A stretch of DNA of 39,874 bases from Lachnoclostridium sp. UBA1308 (lineage in GTDB: Bacteria > Bacillota > Clostridia > Lachnospirales > Lachnospiraceae): the NCBI GenBank assembly GCA_002307215.1, contig DBTU01000037.1, forward strand, positions 47,381 to 87,254. The letters are read 5' to 3'. Below the pieces are notes generated by a model. The model ran no database searches. It was not told the origin of the DNA and was given only the letters and a program-made list of their open reading frames with translations. Both the position numbers and the translations under genes were made by a program. Each line of letters begins with the position of its first letter. Position 1 is the stretch's first letter. Below, one piece after another: positions 26,064 through 34,635 of the stretch.

Positions 26064-27400
26064 TTTATTACTCCTTTCAATATATTCCAAGTATGGTCGA
26101 TTCTCATTAATCCAATATCATCAATAGACGAATACATTTCTATACTAAATGCCGATTTGAAATAATCTACGGGAATTCCCATATCACATTCAATTGCAAT
26201 ATCCATTATATATTCCCCTGGTAATAGATTTACTTTACTTAAAACAATCTCACATATACCATTTTGCTCAAGGGTTATATCGGAAATATTGTCTATACGT
26301 GTATTAGTACCATAGCATAAAAGCCCATCACCACGGAAAATACCTATTCCAAATACTGCATTATCAATTTTCTTAAATACATTATAATGAATTTGAAGAA
26401 TTATGTCTTCGCCTGTACAGAATACACTCTTTAGATCTCTGTCTCTATTAAATGCCTCTATTTTAATTATCCTGGTATGTCCATTTCCCCATCGCTTATT
26501 ATCGGTTTGAGAAATAGAATCGTTTTCTCCCTCTCTTGCCCTATCTATACTATCTGTGCTTACTTCCTCAGTAGTCTTTATATCTGATTCTTCTATTGCT
26601 TGCACTTCTAAATTATTTATTTCCTTGTTTCTATTAATTTTTTTATTTTCATTAACCTCTCGTATGTGTCCCATAAAATCCATATATGCAGGATGTACAT
26701 CACGTGGTTTTCCTTCCATTTGAATCATTCCATCCTGTATCCAAATGGAACGGTCACAGAACTGCTCAATTTGAGCCAGGGAATGGGAAACAATTACAAT
26801 GGTTGTTCCCAATGCTTTAATATTTCTTAATTTATTAATACATTTCGCTTGAAAATTAGCATCGCCAACTGCCAGAATTTCATCAATCAATAAAATGTCT
26901 GCATCTACATTAATTGCTACGGAGAAAGCAAGTCTCATATACATACCGGAGGAATATGTACGTACAGGGTTATCAAGGAATTCCTCCATTTCAGAAAACT
27001 CAATAATATCCTTTATTCTTGCATCTATTTCTTTTCGAGTTAAACCAAAGATCGAAGCATTAGTATATATATTCTCTCTGCCGCTCATGTCCGGATGAAA
27101 GCCTGCGCCTAATTCAATCAGACTGGATACTCTTCCATTCATTTCAATGGTTCCTTCGTCGGGATACATGATTCTTGTCAGAAGCTTTAAAGTTGTACTT
27201 TTCCCGCAGCCATTATGACCGATTAAGCCAATAGCTTCTCCCCTTTTAACTTCAAAATCAATTCCATTCAGTACCCACCTGGTTTCATATCGGTTTCTGT
27301 TTTTAAAAAGAATTTTTTCCTTAAGGCTTCTTCCTTTATCATAATAAACCTTAAACTTCTTTTTTACATTTTTAACCTCAATCGCGTTATCCTTGCTCAT
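26060..27400 (-). CDS. wzt: Polysaccharide ABC transporter ATP-binding protein with C-terminal recognition domain
   Basis: A 446-residue ATPase. Walker A is G-H-N-G-C-G-K-S-T (61-69), the signature is Y-S-S-G-M-Y-M-R-L, and Walker B is I-L-L-I-D-E-I-L. An H-loop His follows. This is the TagH/Wzt subgroup. After the nucleotide-binding domain comes a low-complexity charged linker (~250-305) and a C-terminal beta-sandwich-like region (~306-446) corresponding to the Wzt C-terminal domain, which in Gram-negative systems binds the finished chain end. The ATG at 27400 follows GGAGG by nine bases and starts one base after the permease stop. Together with the permease it exports undecaprenyl-linked polymer. 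Confidence 0.93.
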   Translation of the reverse strand: MSKDNAIEVKNVKKKFKVYYDKGRSLKEKILFKNRNRYETRWVLNGIDFEVKRGEAIGLIGHNGCGKSTTLKLLTRIMYPDEGTIEMNGRVSSLIELGAGFHPDMSGRENIYTNASIFGLTRKEIDARIKDIIEFSEMEEFLDNPVRTYSSGMYMRLAFSVAINVDADILLIDEILAVGDANFQAKCINKLRNIKALGTTIVIVSHSLAQIEQFCDRSIWIQDGMIQMEGKPRDVHPAYMDFMGHIREVNENKKINRNKEINNLEVQAIEESDIKTTEEVSTDSIDRAREGENDSISQTDNKRWGNGHTRIIKIEAFNRDRDLKSVFCTGEDIILQIHYNVFKKIDNAVFGIGIFRGDGLLCYGTNTRIDNISDITLEQNGICEIVLSKVNLLPGEYIMDIAIECDMGIPVDYFKSAFSIEMYSSIDDIGLMRIDHTWNILKGVIN

Positions 27401-27401
27401 G

Positions 27402-28178
27402 TTACATTTCCTCCACAAAATGTCTTTTTAATCTGCCGAAAGAAATAGATCCAATGGCAAGAATACCTATACCTAGTATAAAAGCCTGCCCCAATGTACT
27501 TAATTCCGGAACCTGTTTGTAATATAAGATATCACGATATGCCATGATAATAGGTGCCATAGGATTTAAATTAATAATCGGAATAAATGCCTTCGGTACC
27601 TGTTTCTCTGAGTAAATAATAGGCGTTAGATACATCCAAGCCATTCCTACTATACTTAATATATATTCGAGATCACGAAAATAAACCGTTAATGCCGAAA
27701 CCAACATCGTTATTCCTAAGGCTAATATATATTCCACAAGCAAAATAAGCGGCAAATAAAGAAGTGCAATAATATTTATACCAACTCCTGATATGATAAC
27801 TACTACAAAAATAATGATAAAAGTAAGGAGCATATTGACAAATTGACTTGTAACAAATGATATTGGCAGTACCTCTCTTGGAAAATAAATCTTCTTCACC
27901 ATATCCTGTTGAGTAAGTATACAGCTAGATCCTACCGAAAGACAGGTATTAAAAAACATCCATGGCACCAAGCCCACAAATAAAAAGAGATAATACTTAT
28001 CTATGTCTGTTCTTAATATTACGGAAAATACTAAGGTATAGATACAAAGCTGTAATAACGGGTTAAGAAAGGTCCATAAGAAGCCCAAAGCAGAACCCTT
28101 ATATCGTCCTCTCAGATCTCTTTTTACCAAACTATATATCATATGTCTGTAAGCATAAAGTTCCTGTAACGTTTTCAT
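27402..28178 (-). CDS. wzm: Polysaccharide ABC transporter permease
   Basis: A 258-residue ABC-2 type permease with six hydrophobic segments, typical of Wzm/TagG length. The N-terminal cytoplasmic stretch R-D-L-R-G-R-Y-K-G-S-A-L-G-F-L-W and the N-P-L-L-Q segment are conserved in this family. The C-terminal part has the Y-L-T-P-I-I-Y-S and N-L-N-P-M sequences usual for polysaccharide exporters. It pairs with the ATPase gene one base downstream. AAAGG precedes the ATG. ABC export means the polymer is completed in the cytoplasm; no Wzx or Wzy is evident. Confidence 0.93.
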   Translation of the reverse strand: MKTLQELYAYRHMIYSLVKRDLRGRYKGSALGFLWTFLNPLLQLCIYTLVFSVILRTDIDKYYLFLFVGLVPWMFFNTCLSVGSSCILTQQDMVKKIYFPREVLPISFVTSQFVNMLLTFIIIFVVVIISGVGINIIALLYLPLILLVEYILALGITMLVSALTVYFRDLEYILSIVGMAWMYLTPIIYSEKQVPKAFIPIINLNPMAPIIMAYRDILYYKQVPELSTLGQAFILGIGILAIGSISFGRLKRHFVEEM

Positions 28179-28201
28179 ATAGATTACCTTTCAACTTGAT
28201 A

Positions 28202-29377
28202 TCATAGTTCTTGTAAAATTCGCTGGAACTTATTTCTACAAGCTTCCCATGTATAATTATTTTCTATATATAATAAAGCATTCTCTTTTAGCTTTTGATA
28301 TTCCAAACTGTTCTGATTAAGAATGACCTTCATGACCGCCTCGAATTCATCATAATCATGATAGTACAAGCCTCCCTCACTTTTATCACAATGCCCTTTC
28401 AGTACAGTACACTTCCCATTAACAAGAACAGGTACAGATAAAGACATTGCCTCCAGTACAGAGATAGAAAGACTTTCATAAGCAGAAGGTAATATCAGAG
28501 CCAGACTACCTGAAATTGCATTAAACTTGTCCTCTTCACTAACAAAACCAATCGGAATCACATTATGATTATTTGGCAACTCCATCATTGCTTTACCAAC
28601 AAGCACCAGTTTGACATCAGATGACTTATTGTTCAGTAAAAATTTTCCAAAATAATCAAATAAAATTTTACAACCCTTGTCCGTATCAATTCTGCCTACA
28701 TATATGACATAATCGTCTGAAACACCAAACTTATTACGGAAATTCTCTGAACTAATATCTTCCGGTTTATTTACTCCAATACCGATAACATCATTTAATA
28801 CAGCCTCATTATGGAAGGTTTTATGTACAAAATTCCTTTCCTCTTCCGTAAGATAAATGATTGCTTTTGGCGCCATAAAAATATTTCTGTAAATTCCAAA
28901 ATAAATATAAGGTTCATCATGCGCTGTCGGTATTAATATTGCCTTTTCAGCCACTTCCGGTAAAGCCTTTACCGTTTGATAATAAAGATATGTTACAAAT
29001 ATAAAAACATCAAACTCATCTTTATGATCCTTGATGTATTTTATTAACTTTCCGGATAAAGGTCCCTGTGCTTTTATCCACTTTCTTTCAAAATAAGATA
29101 TTTTTACATATTTCAATATTTTATTTAGTATTCGAAACTGAAGTAAACGGCGTTCACAATCAACCGGAAATCGTCTTACTTTTATTCCGTCGATTTCCTG
29201 AAGGCCTTCTTTATAATAATTAGCCCAGGTTGTATAATCGAGGGCGGTAGTAGTAAGAATCTCGACCTCTGAATCAGCTCGCAGCATTTCGGCTAATAAC
29301 CTTGTATAATATTCAGAGCCTCCATTTACTTCTGTTCCATACCTCTGATTAACCAATGCTATCTTCTTATTTCCCAT
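28202..29377 (-). CDS. Glycosyltransferase family 4
   Basis: A 391-residue GT-B enzyme. It begins K-K-I-A-L-V-N-Q-R-Y-G and has the acceptor-side G-G-S-E-Y-Y-T-R-L-L-A-E. The donor domain has V-G-R-I-D-T-D-K-G near 235 and the E-x7-E motif in Y-E-S-L-S-I-S-V-L-E-A-M. The ATG at 29377 is inside the end of the upstream gene (11-base overlap) with GGAG four bases before it, so the two glycosyltransferases are probably made together. A longer reading to 29446 would overlap the neighbour by 80 bases and is not preferred. Sugar specificity is not visible; D-rhamnosyl transfer is a context guess. Confidence 0.88.
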   Translation of the reverse strand: MGNKKIALVNQRYGTEVNGGSEYYTRLLAEMLRADSEVEILTTTALDYTTWANYYKEGLQEIDGIKVRRFPVDCERRLLQFRILNKILKYVKISYFERKWIKAQGPLSGKLIKYIKDHKDEFDVFIFVTYLYYQTVKALPEVAEKAILIPTAHDEPYIYFGIYRNIFMAPKAIIYLTEEERNFVHKTFHNEAVLNDVIGIGVNKPEDISSENFRNKFGVSDDYVIYVGRIDTDKGCKILFDYFGKFLLNNKSSDVKLVLVGKAMMELPNNHNVIPIGFVSEEDKFNAISGSLALILPSAYESLSISVLEAMSLSVPVLVNGKCTVLKGHCDKSEGGLYYHDYDEFEAVMKVILNQNSLEYQKLKENALLYIENNYTWEACRNKFQRILQEL

Positions 29378-30638
29378 ATTTCTCCATGATCTCAGCAACT
29401 CTTTTATTAATTGACTCCGCTGCTCTTTGTATACTAAGTTTATCATTAATATATAATTTTGCTTTTAATGCAATTAAATCATAAAAGCTCTTATCTGTAT
29501 ACAATTTATTCATAAAATGAGATGCTTCCGTAATATCCGGATCTGCCCATCGATTACCCTTTTTAAAAGGCCCCATGTCTTTTTCAATTTCTATTAATTT
29601 ATAATCGACAAGACATGAAACCTCCTGATTCATAAATTCTATGTTCGACGACCAATTCGTTGCTATTGTAGGAATTCCAAGAAGCATAGCTTCAGCAAGC
29701 ACCAGACCAAAGCCTTCTGACCTGTGAAGTGATACTAATACATTACTGCATTTAATCAAACTATTAACACAATCCTTATCCAAAGTATCTTGGATAATAT
29801 AAACATTGGAATATCCATTCATTTCATGCTTAATTAGATTGATATCTTCTTTTACTGCATTATTTACCTTAATAATAATTCCCACATCTTGCTGTGCTTT
29901 GTCAAACGCTCTTTTAAATGCATCCATAGTTCCTTTAGGATTCTTACGCTCGGTAATGCTGGAGCTATCGTACATGACAAGGAAAAGGAATTTATCTTTC
30001 GGTAAATGGAAATAATCTCTGCTATATATTTGCTTGATTGAAACATTAACGCTGTAAGGAATTGTTATAATCGGTAAATTTGTTCTCTTACGTATGCTTT
30101 TTGAGATAAATTCTGAAGGTGTCCATATCTCATCCAGGCAAGAAAAACACGGAGTCCATTCCTCCGGAAATTCCTCCAGCTCCCAAAGCCAGAATGCTAT
30201 ATTATATCTACAATCCCATACAGAACTATCTAATTGTGCAAAGGCTAATCCAAACTCATAGGGATTAATATGAATCAAATTAATACTATAGGGTAATTCA
30301 GATGATATTTTATCATCCCATTTACTGGCCGCTTCTTTTACATTACCTAACTGACTATAGCTATAGATTGAAAAATCAATCCCGCTTGCAAGCAATTCAT
30401 CAGCTACAAGTCTGCAGCTTTGTCCAAGACCGGATTCTGCTTTTATATTACCAATTAAATTTATTCCATGTTCGTATTTCCCCGGGACAAAAGAAATAAC
30501 CTTGGTTGCTGCCAGGCTATCGATACTGCTGCGTATCATATTCTTCTTTAATCTACGAAGTAATTTATGTGGGAATATTTTAAGTAAGATTGGTTTTAAC
30601 CGATTGGATATTAGTAATATTAATTTTGTAGTCTTCAT
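29367..30638 (-). CDS. Glycosyltransferase, GT4-like
   Basis: A 423-residue GT-B enzyme. G-L-G-Q-S-C-R near 70 is the acceptor-side glycine motif. H-I-N-P-Y-E-F and F-W-L-W-E-L-E-E-F-P near 140-150 are typical of a group of bacterial family 4 enzymes found in O-antigen and S-layer glycan clusters. The donor domain has H-R-S-E-G-F-G-L-V-L-A-E-A-M with the E-x7-E motif. AAAGGAAG lies upstream of the ATG. It overlaps the next GT4 gene. Substrate unknown; likely part of polymer backbone synthesis. Confidence 0.87.
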   Translation of the reverse strand: MKTTKLILLISNRLKPILLKIFPHKLLRRLKKNMIRSSIDSLAATKVISFVPGKYEHGINLIGNIKAESGLGQSCRLVADELLASGIDFSIYSYSQLGNVKEAASKWDDKISSELPYSINLIHINPYEFGLAFAQLDSSVWDCRYNIAFWLWELEEFPEEWTPCFSCLDEIWTPSEFISKSIRKRTNLPIITIPYSVNVSIKQIYSRDYFHLPKDKFLFLVMYDSSSITERKNPKGTMDAFKRAFDKAQQDVGIIIKVNNAVKEDINLIKHEMNGYSNVYIIQDTLDKDCVNSLIKCSNVLVSLHRSEGFGLVLAEAMLLGIPTIATNWSSNIEFMNQEVSCLVDYKLIEIEKDMGPFKKGNRWADPDITEASHFMNKLYTDKSFYDLIALKAKLYINDKLSIQRAAESINKRVAEIMEKYGK

Positions 30639-30718
30639 ATTCTTCCTTTTCTATTTAAATTAAATCTAGTCATATAAAGAATTTATCTTAATAATACACA
30701 TATGTTATAATTGTTTTA

Positions 30719-31825
30719 TTAACCTTCATATATCTCCAGCACCTTATCCAGCATATCCTCTTCAGTGAAATGTTCCTTAACTCTTTCTCTTGCTCTCATT
30801 CCCATGCTTTCTCGCTCTTTCGGATGATCCACCATCCATTGCATCGCATTCGTAAGGGCTTCGATATCACTCGGTTCTACGGTTAGTCCGGTTATTCCAT
30901 TAAGACTGACATAAGGAACGCCGCCTGGTAATCTTGTATTAATGACCGGTTTACCATAAGCCATTGCTTCTATCTGAACGATACCAAAAGCTTCACTTTT
31001 ATAGATTGAGGGAAGTACAAAGACATCGCATTCTTCAAAGGCTTTACATAAAATTTCATCACTGACGCTTCCAAGAAAATGAACCTTGTCCGTTAGTCCA
31101 TATTCAACTGCCATTTCCTTAAGCTTCTGATCCAGCTTTCCGGTTCCTATCATCGTTAGCTCAGCTCCGTGAACAGAGCAAAAGGCTTTTAATAATACCT
31201 CGCAGCCTTTGTAATAAACAAGTCTTCCTACAAAAAGTATATTAACCTTTTCTTTTATATAAGCTGGCCTATTTTGTATATATTTATCCGCTCTCAACTC
31301 AATAGATTTTTCAATCCCATAGGGTATAACAACACATTTATTCCTATATTTATTTAAATAATCCGAACCATCAATATGTCCCTGTGTGGCAACTATAATT
31401 ACATCCGCTCTGGATAGGAATTTCTCCATAATAGGCTGATAAAGCTTCATTAACAGCTTCTGACGTACGACATCGCTATGCCACCATACAACAACCTTTC
31501 CCTTATAGTCGGAAAGTAAATATCCGACATCGCCCAAAGGAAATGGCATGTGGAACTGTATGACATCTTTATCTTTGCACATCTTACGAAATTTCCAAAG
31601 AAAAGGGATTGAGATCGGTAATGAAAACATAACACCTAAGCTGCCTGCTCTGATTACAGATACACCATTCAGTATTTCTTTTTGTGTAAAACCACATTCT
31701 CTGCATGCCAGTACTTCCATATCCAGCTTGTCCTTCAGACCTTCCGCCAGCTGTTGTACTACTTTCTCAATTCCGCCTGTATAAGGATATAATTTATTAA
31801 CCTGCAATACTTTTCTACAGTTCAT
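30719..31825 (-). CDS. Glycosyltransferase family 4
   Basis: A 368-residue GT-B enzyme with Y-P-Y-T-G-G-I-E-K-V-V-Q at the N-terminus, W-W-H-S-D near 115, F-V-G-R-L-V-Y-Y-K-G near 198 and the E-x7-E motif in S-E-A-F-G-I-V-Q-I-E-A-M. This set resembles mannosyl- and rhamnosyl-transferases that act early on lipid-linked acceptors. GGTGA lies six bases before the ATG. It is the first glycosyltransferase of the long minus-strand run, separated from the small zinc-ribbon gene by 64 bases containing an inverted repeat, and from the next glycosyltransferase by 80 bases without a clear terminator. Confidence 0.9.
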   Translation of the reverse strand: MNCRKVLQVNKLYPYTGGIEKVVQQLAEGLKDKLDMEVLACRECGFTQKEILNGVSVIRAGSLGVMFSLPISIPFLWKFRKMCKDKDVIQFHMPFPLGDVGYLLSDYKGKVVVWWHSDVVRQKLLMKLYQPIMEKFLSRADVIIVATQGHIDGSDYLNKYRNKCVVIPYGIEKSIELRADKYIQNRPAYIKEKVNILFVGRLVYYKGCEVLLKAFCSVHGAELTMIGTGKLDQKLKEMAVEYGLTDKVHFLGSVSDEILCKAFEECDVFVLPSIYKSEAFGIVQIEAMAYGKPVINTRLPGGVPYVSLNGITGLTVEPSDIEALTNAMQWMVDHPKERESMGMRARERVKEHFTEEDMLDKVLEIYEG

Positions 31826-31845
31826 ACTTTGTCACCAAACACAAA

Positions 31846-31887
31846 TGAACCTATCTAAAGTATATTACTTCTTTTTCAATAGGTTCA
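31846..31887. promoter_or_regulatory. Inverted repeat in the leader of the glycosyltransferase run
   Basis: TGAACCTAT (31846-31854) and ATAGGTTCA (31879-31887) form a perfect 9-bp inverted repeat with a 24-base loop, directly after the zinc-ribbon stop codon and before the GT4 gene. It lacks a following U-run, so it could be an operator or mRNA-processing hairpin rather than a full terminator. Confidence 0.45.
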
Positions 31888-31889
31888 GT

Positions 31890-32123
31890 CTATCTTTCAC
31901 TGTTTTTATTATATAATGAATTCATTTTTTCCTGATACAGCTTCATACGACTTATAAAATCTGTTTTATATTCATATCGTTCTTCCTCTGTCATATTCAT
32001 ATAAGTCCCATACTGTAGTTCACACTGCTCCAATCTCATACCACAATGAAAGCATATAGCATCCGGCTTTCTTGACACAATGCGAAAATTAAAACATTTT
32101 GGGCAAATGTATATCTTCAACAT
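31890..32123 (-). CDS. Small zinc-ribbon protein
   Basis: A 77-residue protein with paired C-x2-C motifs, C-P-K-C at residues 7-10 and C-F-H-C at 24-27, the spacing of a rubredoxin-like zinc ribbon. A charged, helix-prone C-terminal half follows (E-E-E-R-Y-E-Y-K onward). No catalytic motif or membrane segment is visible. AGAGGA lies upstream of the ATG and a near-consensus promoter is 40 bases before it. It is the first gene of the long surface-glycan transcription unit, so it could be a regulator or an unrelated small protein that shares the promoter. Function is unknown. Confidence 0.7.
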   Translation of the reverse strand: MLKIYICPKCFNFRIVSRKPDAICFHCGMRLEQCELQYGTYMNMTEEERYEYKTDFISRMKLYQEKMNSLYNKNSER

Positions 32124-32162
32124 ATGAAATCATCCTCTCCCAATGTGACTTATATCATGTGT

Positions 32163-32191
32163 ATTATACTATTTGTACTGAGTAATGTAAA
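32163..32191 (-). promoter_or_regulatory. Sigma-A-like promoter heading the surface-glycan operon
   Basis: On the minus strand, TTTACA (32191-32186), a 17-bp spacer and TATAAT (32168-32163). It is the best promoter match before the ~22.6-kb minus-strand run. The MITE-like insertion begins 22 bases upstream of the -35 hexamer. Confidence 0.7.
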
Positions 32192-32212
32192 CCTTTACTG
32201 TAATAAATATGT

Positions 32213-32429
32213 CTTTTTTGGTTACAGTTCAGCCTACAGGGATAGTGAAAGACTGGGAAAGAAATGTTTCCATATAGGAGCCGCTTTCGCTAAGTTGCAT
32301 TACGTAGCGGTACATAAGGCTCTATAGGACAGAGCCAAAGTACCGACGAATGCAAATACTCCTATATGGAAATCATTTTTTCCCAGTCCGGATATATCTC
32401 TTATGAAGGCTGAACTGTAACCTTTTTTG
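32213..32429. mobile_element. MITE-like palindromic element with 8-bp target-site duplication
   Basis: The element spans 32221-32421 (201 bp), with perfect 15-bp terminal inverted repeats GTTACAGTTCAGCCT and its complement. It is flanked by exact 8-bp direct repeats CTTTTTTG at 32213-32220 and 32422-32429. Inside, 32251-32280 and 32361-32388 pair over nearly 30 bases, then TTGCATT pairs with AATGCAA, CGGTAC with GTACCG and GGCTCT with AGAGCC, so almost the whole element folds into one long hairpin with a small side bulge. No credible coding sequence is present. An identical terminus occurs at window bases 7-25. This is the structure of a non-autonomous transposon moved by a transposase encoded elsewhere. 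Confidence 0.88.
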
Positions 32430-32739
32430 TATGTAAGCTAAATTGAAAAATCAAGTTCCACCCCTTATCTCCCGCACCCCCGTTGTAAATAAAATACGAT
32501 AAAATACTATTGTGTCAACTATTTATTGTCATGAAATTTGTAATAGCTAAAAATATTTCATTTTGTACGTTTTTTAACATAAAGTTGAAATTTGAACAGG
32601 ACACTGAATACATAGTTGTCTTGATTTATTATCATCTAACATGACGACATTGTAATATCCTACTCATATTTTGCAGTTATCTGCTAATGCTATATTTATT
32701 AGAATTGTAACCCGGATAAGGTTTTTCAAGGAGGTACCT
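32430..32739. other. Intergenic region upstream of the DUF421 gene
   Basis: About 310 AT-rich bases with a short C-rich patch near 32460-32480. Candidate but weak promoter matches (for example TTGTCA near 32527) are present. No ORF, RNA gene or clear terminator was recognised. The AAGGAGG ribosome binding site of the DUF421 gene lies at 32728-32734. Confidence 0.5.
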
Positions 32740-33450
32740 ATGCATATTTACAAAATAATATTTTCATCCTTTGCTTCCCTGGGCTCGCTGTTTCTCTTTA
32801 CAAAATTAATGGGGAATCGCGAAATGTCGCAGCTTAGTATGTTCGATTATGTCAGCAGTATTGCTCTTGGTTCCATCGCAGGCGAAATGGCGGTTATGTC
32901 GACCGACAGTGTCCTAGAGCCCCTTATATCCATGATAATCTTTGCCGTTACGTCAATATCTATCTCTTATTTAACCTGTAAATCAATGTTCTTACGGAGA
33001 TTTTTTGAGGGACAGCCCCTGCTCCTCTATCAAAATGGGCAAGTATATGAGAAGAATTTGTTAAAGGCAAAAATGGATATGGATGAATTTCTATCGGTTT
33101 GCCGTATCTCCGGATTTTATGATCTGCAGGAGATACACACTGTGTTTCTTGAGACAAATGGTAAAGTAAGTGTTCTGCCGGCTGTATTACACCGGCCTGC
33201 TACCCCTGCCGACTTGAAATTAACCCCCACTCAGAGTCTGCCAATGGCTAATGTTATTATTGATGGAAAAATCTTGAAGGATAATTTAAAAAGTACCGGT
33301 AAAGACGAAAAATGGGTTGAGAAGCAGCTTCATGCCAGCGGTATCAAGAATATGAAGGATGTAATACTTGCAACCTATGACAGTACGAAGGACAAACTGA
33401 ATGTCTATAAAAAATATCATAAAAAGAAGCTGCGTGATATATTTGAATAA
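32740..33450 (+). CDS. DUF421 (YetF-like) membrane protein
   Basis: A 236-residue protein of the DUF421 family. Three hydrophobic segments lie in the first ~80 residues. The family signature G-N-R-E-M-S-Q-L-S-M-F-D-Y-V is followed by I-A-L-G-S-I-A-G-E-M-A. The soluble part has the typical L-L-Y-Q-N-G-Q-V-Y-E-K-N-L and E-T-N-G-K-V-S-V-L-P. The family is common in spore-formers, but the biochemical role is not established to my knowledge. The ATG at 32740 follows AAGGAGG by five bases; an upstream in-frame start would add 23 residues without a good site. The M23 peptidase gene follows 67 bases downstream and is probably co-transcribed. Confidence 0.92.
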   Translation: MHIYKIIFSSFASLGSLFLFTKLMGNREMSQLSMFDYVSSIALGSIAGEMAVMSTDSVLEPLISMIIFAVTSISISYLTCKSMFLRRFFEGQPLLLYQNGQVYEKNLLKAKMDMDEFLSVCRISGFYDLQEIHTVFLETNGKVSVLPAVLHRPATPADLKLTPTQSLPMANVIIDGKILKDNLKSTGKDEKWVEKQLHASGIKNMKDVILATYDSTKDKLNVYKKYHKKKLRDIFE

Positions 33451-33517
33451 TGTAATAGTTCTGATCTAAAAAACATAATATGTTACAAGTTGTGAATACA
33501 AGGGAAGATTTCGAAGT

Positions 33518-34624
33518 ATGTTGTCAAAACTCAAGACCTGGCATATTATCATTTGTGAATTGATTTTCTTATTAATTATTTCCTCCATAACCATTAAGGA
33601 AGGACTCGATCACGAGGCTGCAATTTATTCTGCTATGTATGATACGGATAAGAAGTTTATCAAATGGGTAAGTTTTGATATCTGCAGCGAAGCCCTGGAA
33701 CAGGCGTATAAATATGATGTGGAATCAAGGTCAGAAGAGATCAAGCTAAACTGGATCGAAATACTTGCCTGCCTTGGCTGTAAATATGGCGGCGATTTCT
33801 CGCATTATAAGAAGAGTAACATGTCCGAATTGGTTGAAAAGTTGACAAGCGGGAAAGAGACGATAAAATCCCTCACCGAGAATATGAAGTATTATGATTA
33901 TTATTATAATGCATATGATGCGGTCCTTGGCGGCCTAGTCGGTGAATATGAAATTGAAGTTGCAGACGAGTCCTCTCCCGGAGGGAAACGCTGGGAAACT
34001 CGTTATGGGCTTAAGGCATTTCTTCCGATTGCCAAATATTATCCCTATAACGATTTTGATGATTTCGGTGTCTCAAGAAGTTATGGTTTTCGGAGAAAGC
34101 ATCTCGGACATGATATGATGGGGCAGGTCGGTACTCCGATTATTGCAGTGGAATCAGGTTATGTGGAGGCACTTGGTTGGAACCAGTATGGTGGTTGGCG
34201 AATCGGAATTCGTAGCTTTGATAATAAACGCTACTATTATTATGCCCATCTTCGTAAGAATTTTCCCTATAATAAATCCTTAAAAGTTGGCAGCATTGTT
34301 CAGGCCGGTGATGTAATCGGATATATGGGACGAAGTGGCTATTCCAGCAACGAAAATGTTAATAACATCACTACTTCTCATTTACATTTTGGTCTTCAGT
34401 TGATCTTTGATGAGTCACAGAAGGAAAGTAATAACGAGATCTGGATTGACTGTTATGATCTGATTGAATTCTTAGGCAGAAACCGTTCGGAAACTGTCAA
34501 GGATACCGAGACAAAGGAATACAGTCGTATTTACAAGTTTGTTGATCCTGTGGCGCAGTATTATATCAATCATTCCACGTACAAATACAACGACACTGAA
34601 ATGGATATCCACATCTATGAATAG
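33518..34624 (+). CDS. M23-family metallopeptidase, membrane-anchored
   Basis: A 368-residue protein with one N-terminal hydrophobic segment (~9-26) serving as anchor or uncleaved signal. The LytM/M23 zinc-peptidase domain (~185-310) has H-L-G-H-D (His195, Asp199), Y-Y-A-H-L, and S-H-L-H-F-G (His288, His290); together these supply the zinc ligands and catalytic His. It likely cuts peptidoglycan cross-bridges outside the membrane. A large region of ~150 residues before the catalytic domain is not recognised. The upstream ribosome site is weak (AGGGA about 12 bases away). Proximity to spore-germination genes hints at a cortex or sporulation role, which is only suggestive. Confidence 0.88.
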   Translation: MLSKLKTWHIIICELIFLLIISSITIKEGLDHEAAIYSAMYDTDKKFIKWVSFDICSEALEQAYKYDVESRSEEIKLNWIEILACLGCKYGGDFSHYKKSNMSELVEKLTSGKETIKSLTENMKYYDYYYNAYDAVLGGLVGEYEIEVADESSPGGKRWETRYGLKAFLPIAKYYPYNDFDDFGVSRSYGFRRKHLGHDMMGQVGTPIIAVESGYVEALGWNQYGGWRIGIRSFDNKRYYYYAHLRKNFPYNKSLKVGSIVQAGDVIGYMGRSGYSSNENVNNITTSHLHFGLQLIFDESQKESNNEIWIDCYDLIEFLGRNRSETVKDTETKEYSRIYKFVDPVAQYYINHSTYKYNDTEMDIHIYE

Positions 34625-34635
34625 TCCTGTGCTTC

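Noticed and set aside
32124..32327. Plus-strand reading frame of 67 codons
   Set aside because: It runs across the promoter of the opposite gene and into the palindromic element, with no ribosome site or recognisable protein.
34625..34635. Terminator between the M23 and gerB genes
   Set aside because: Only 11 bases separate the convergent stops and no hairpin with a T-run is visible there.
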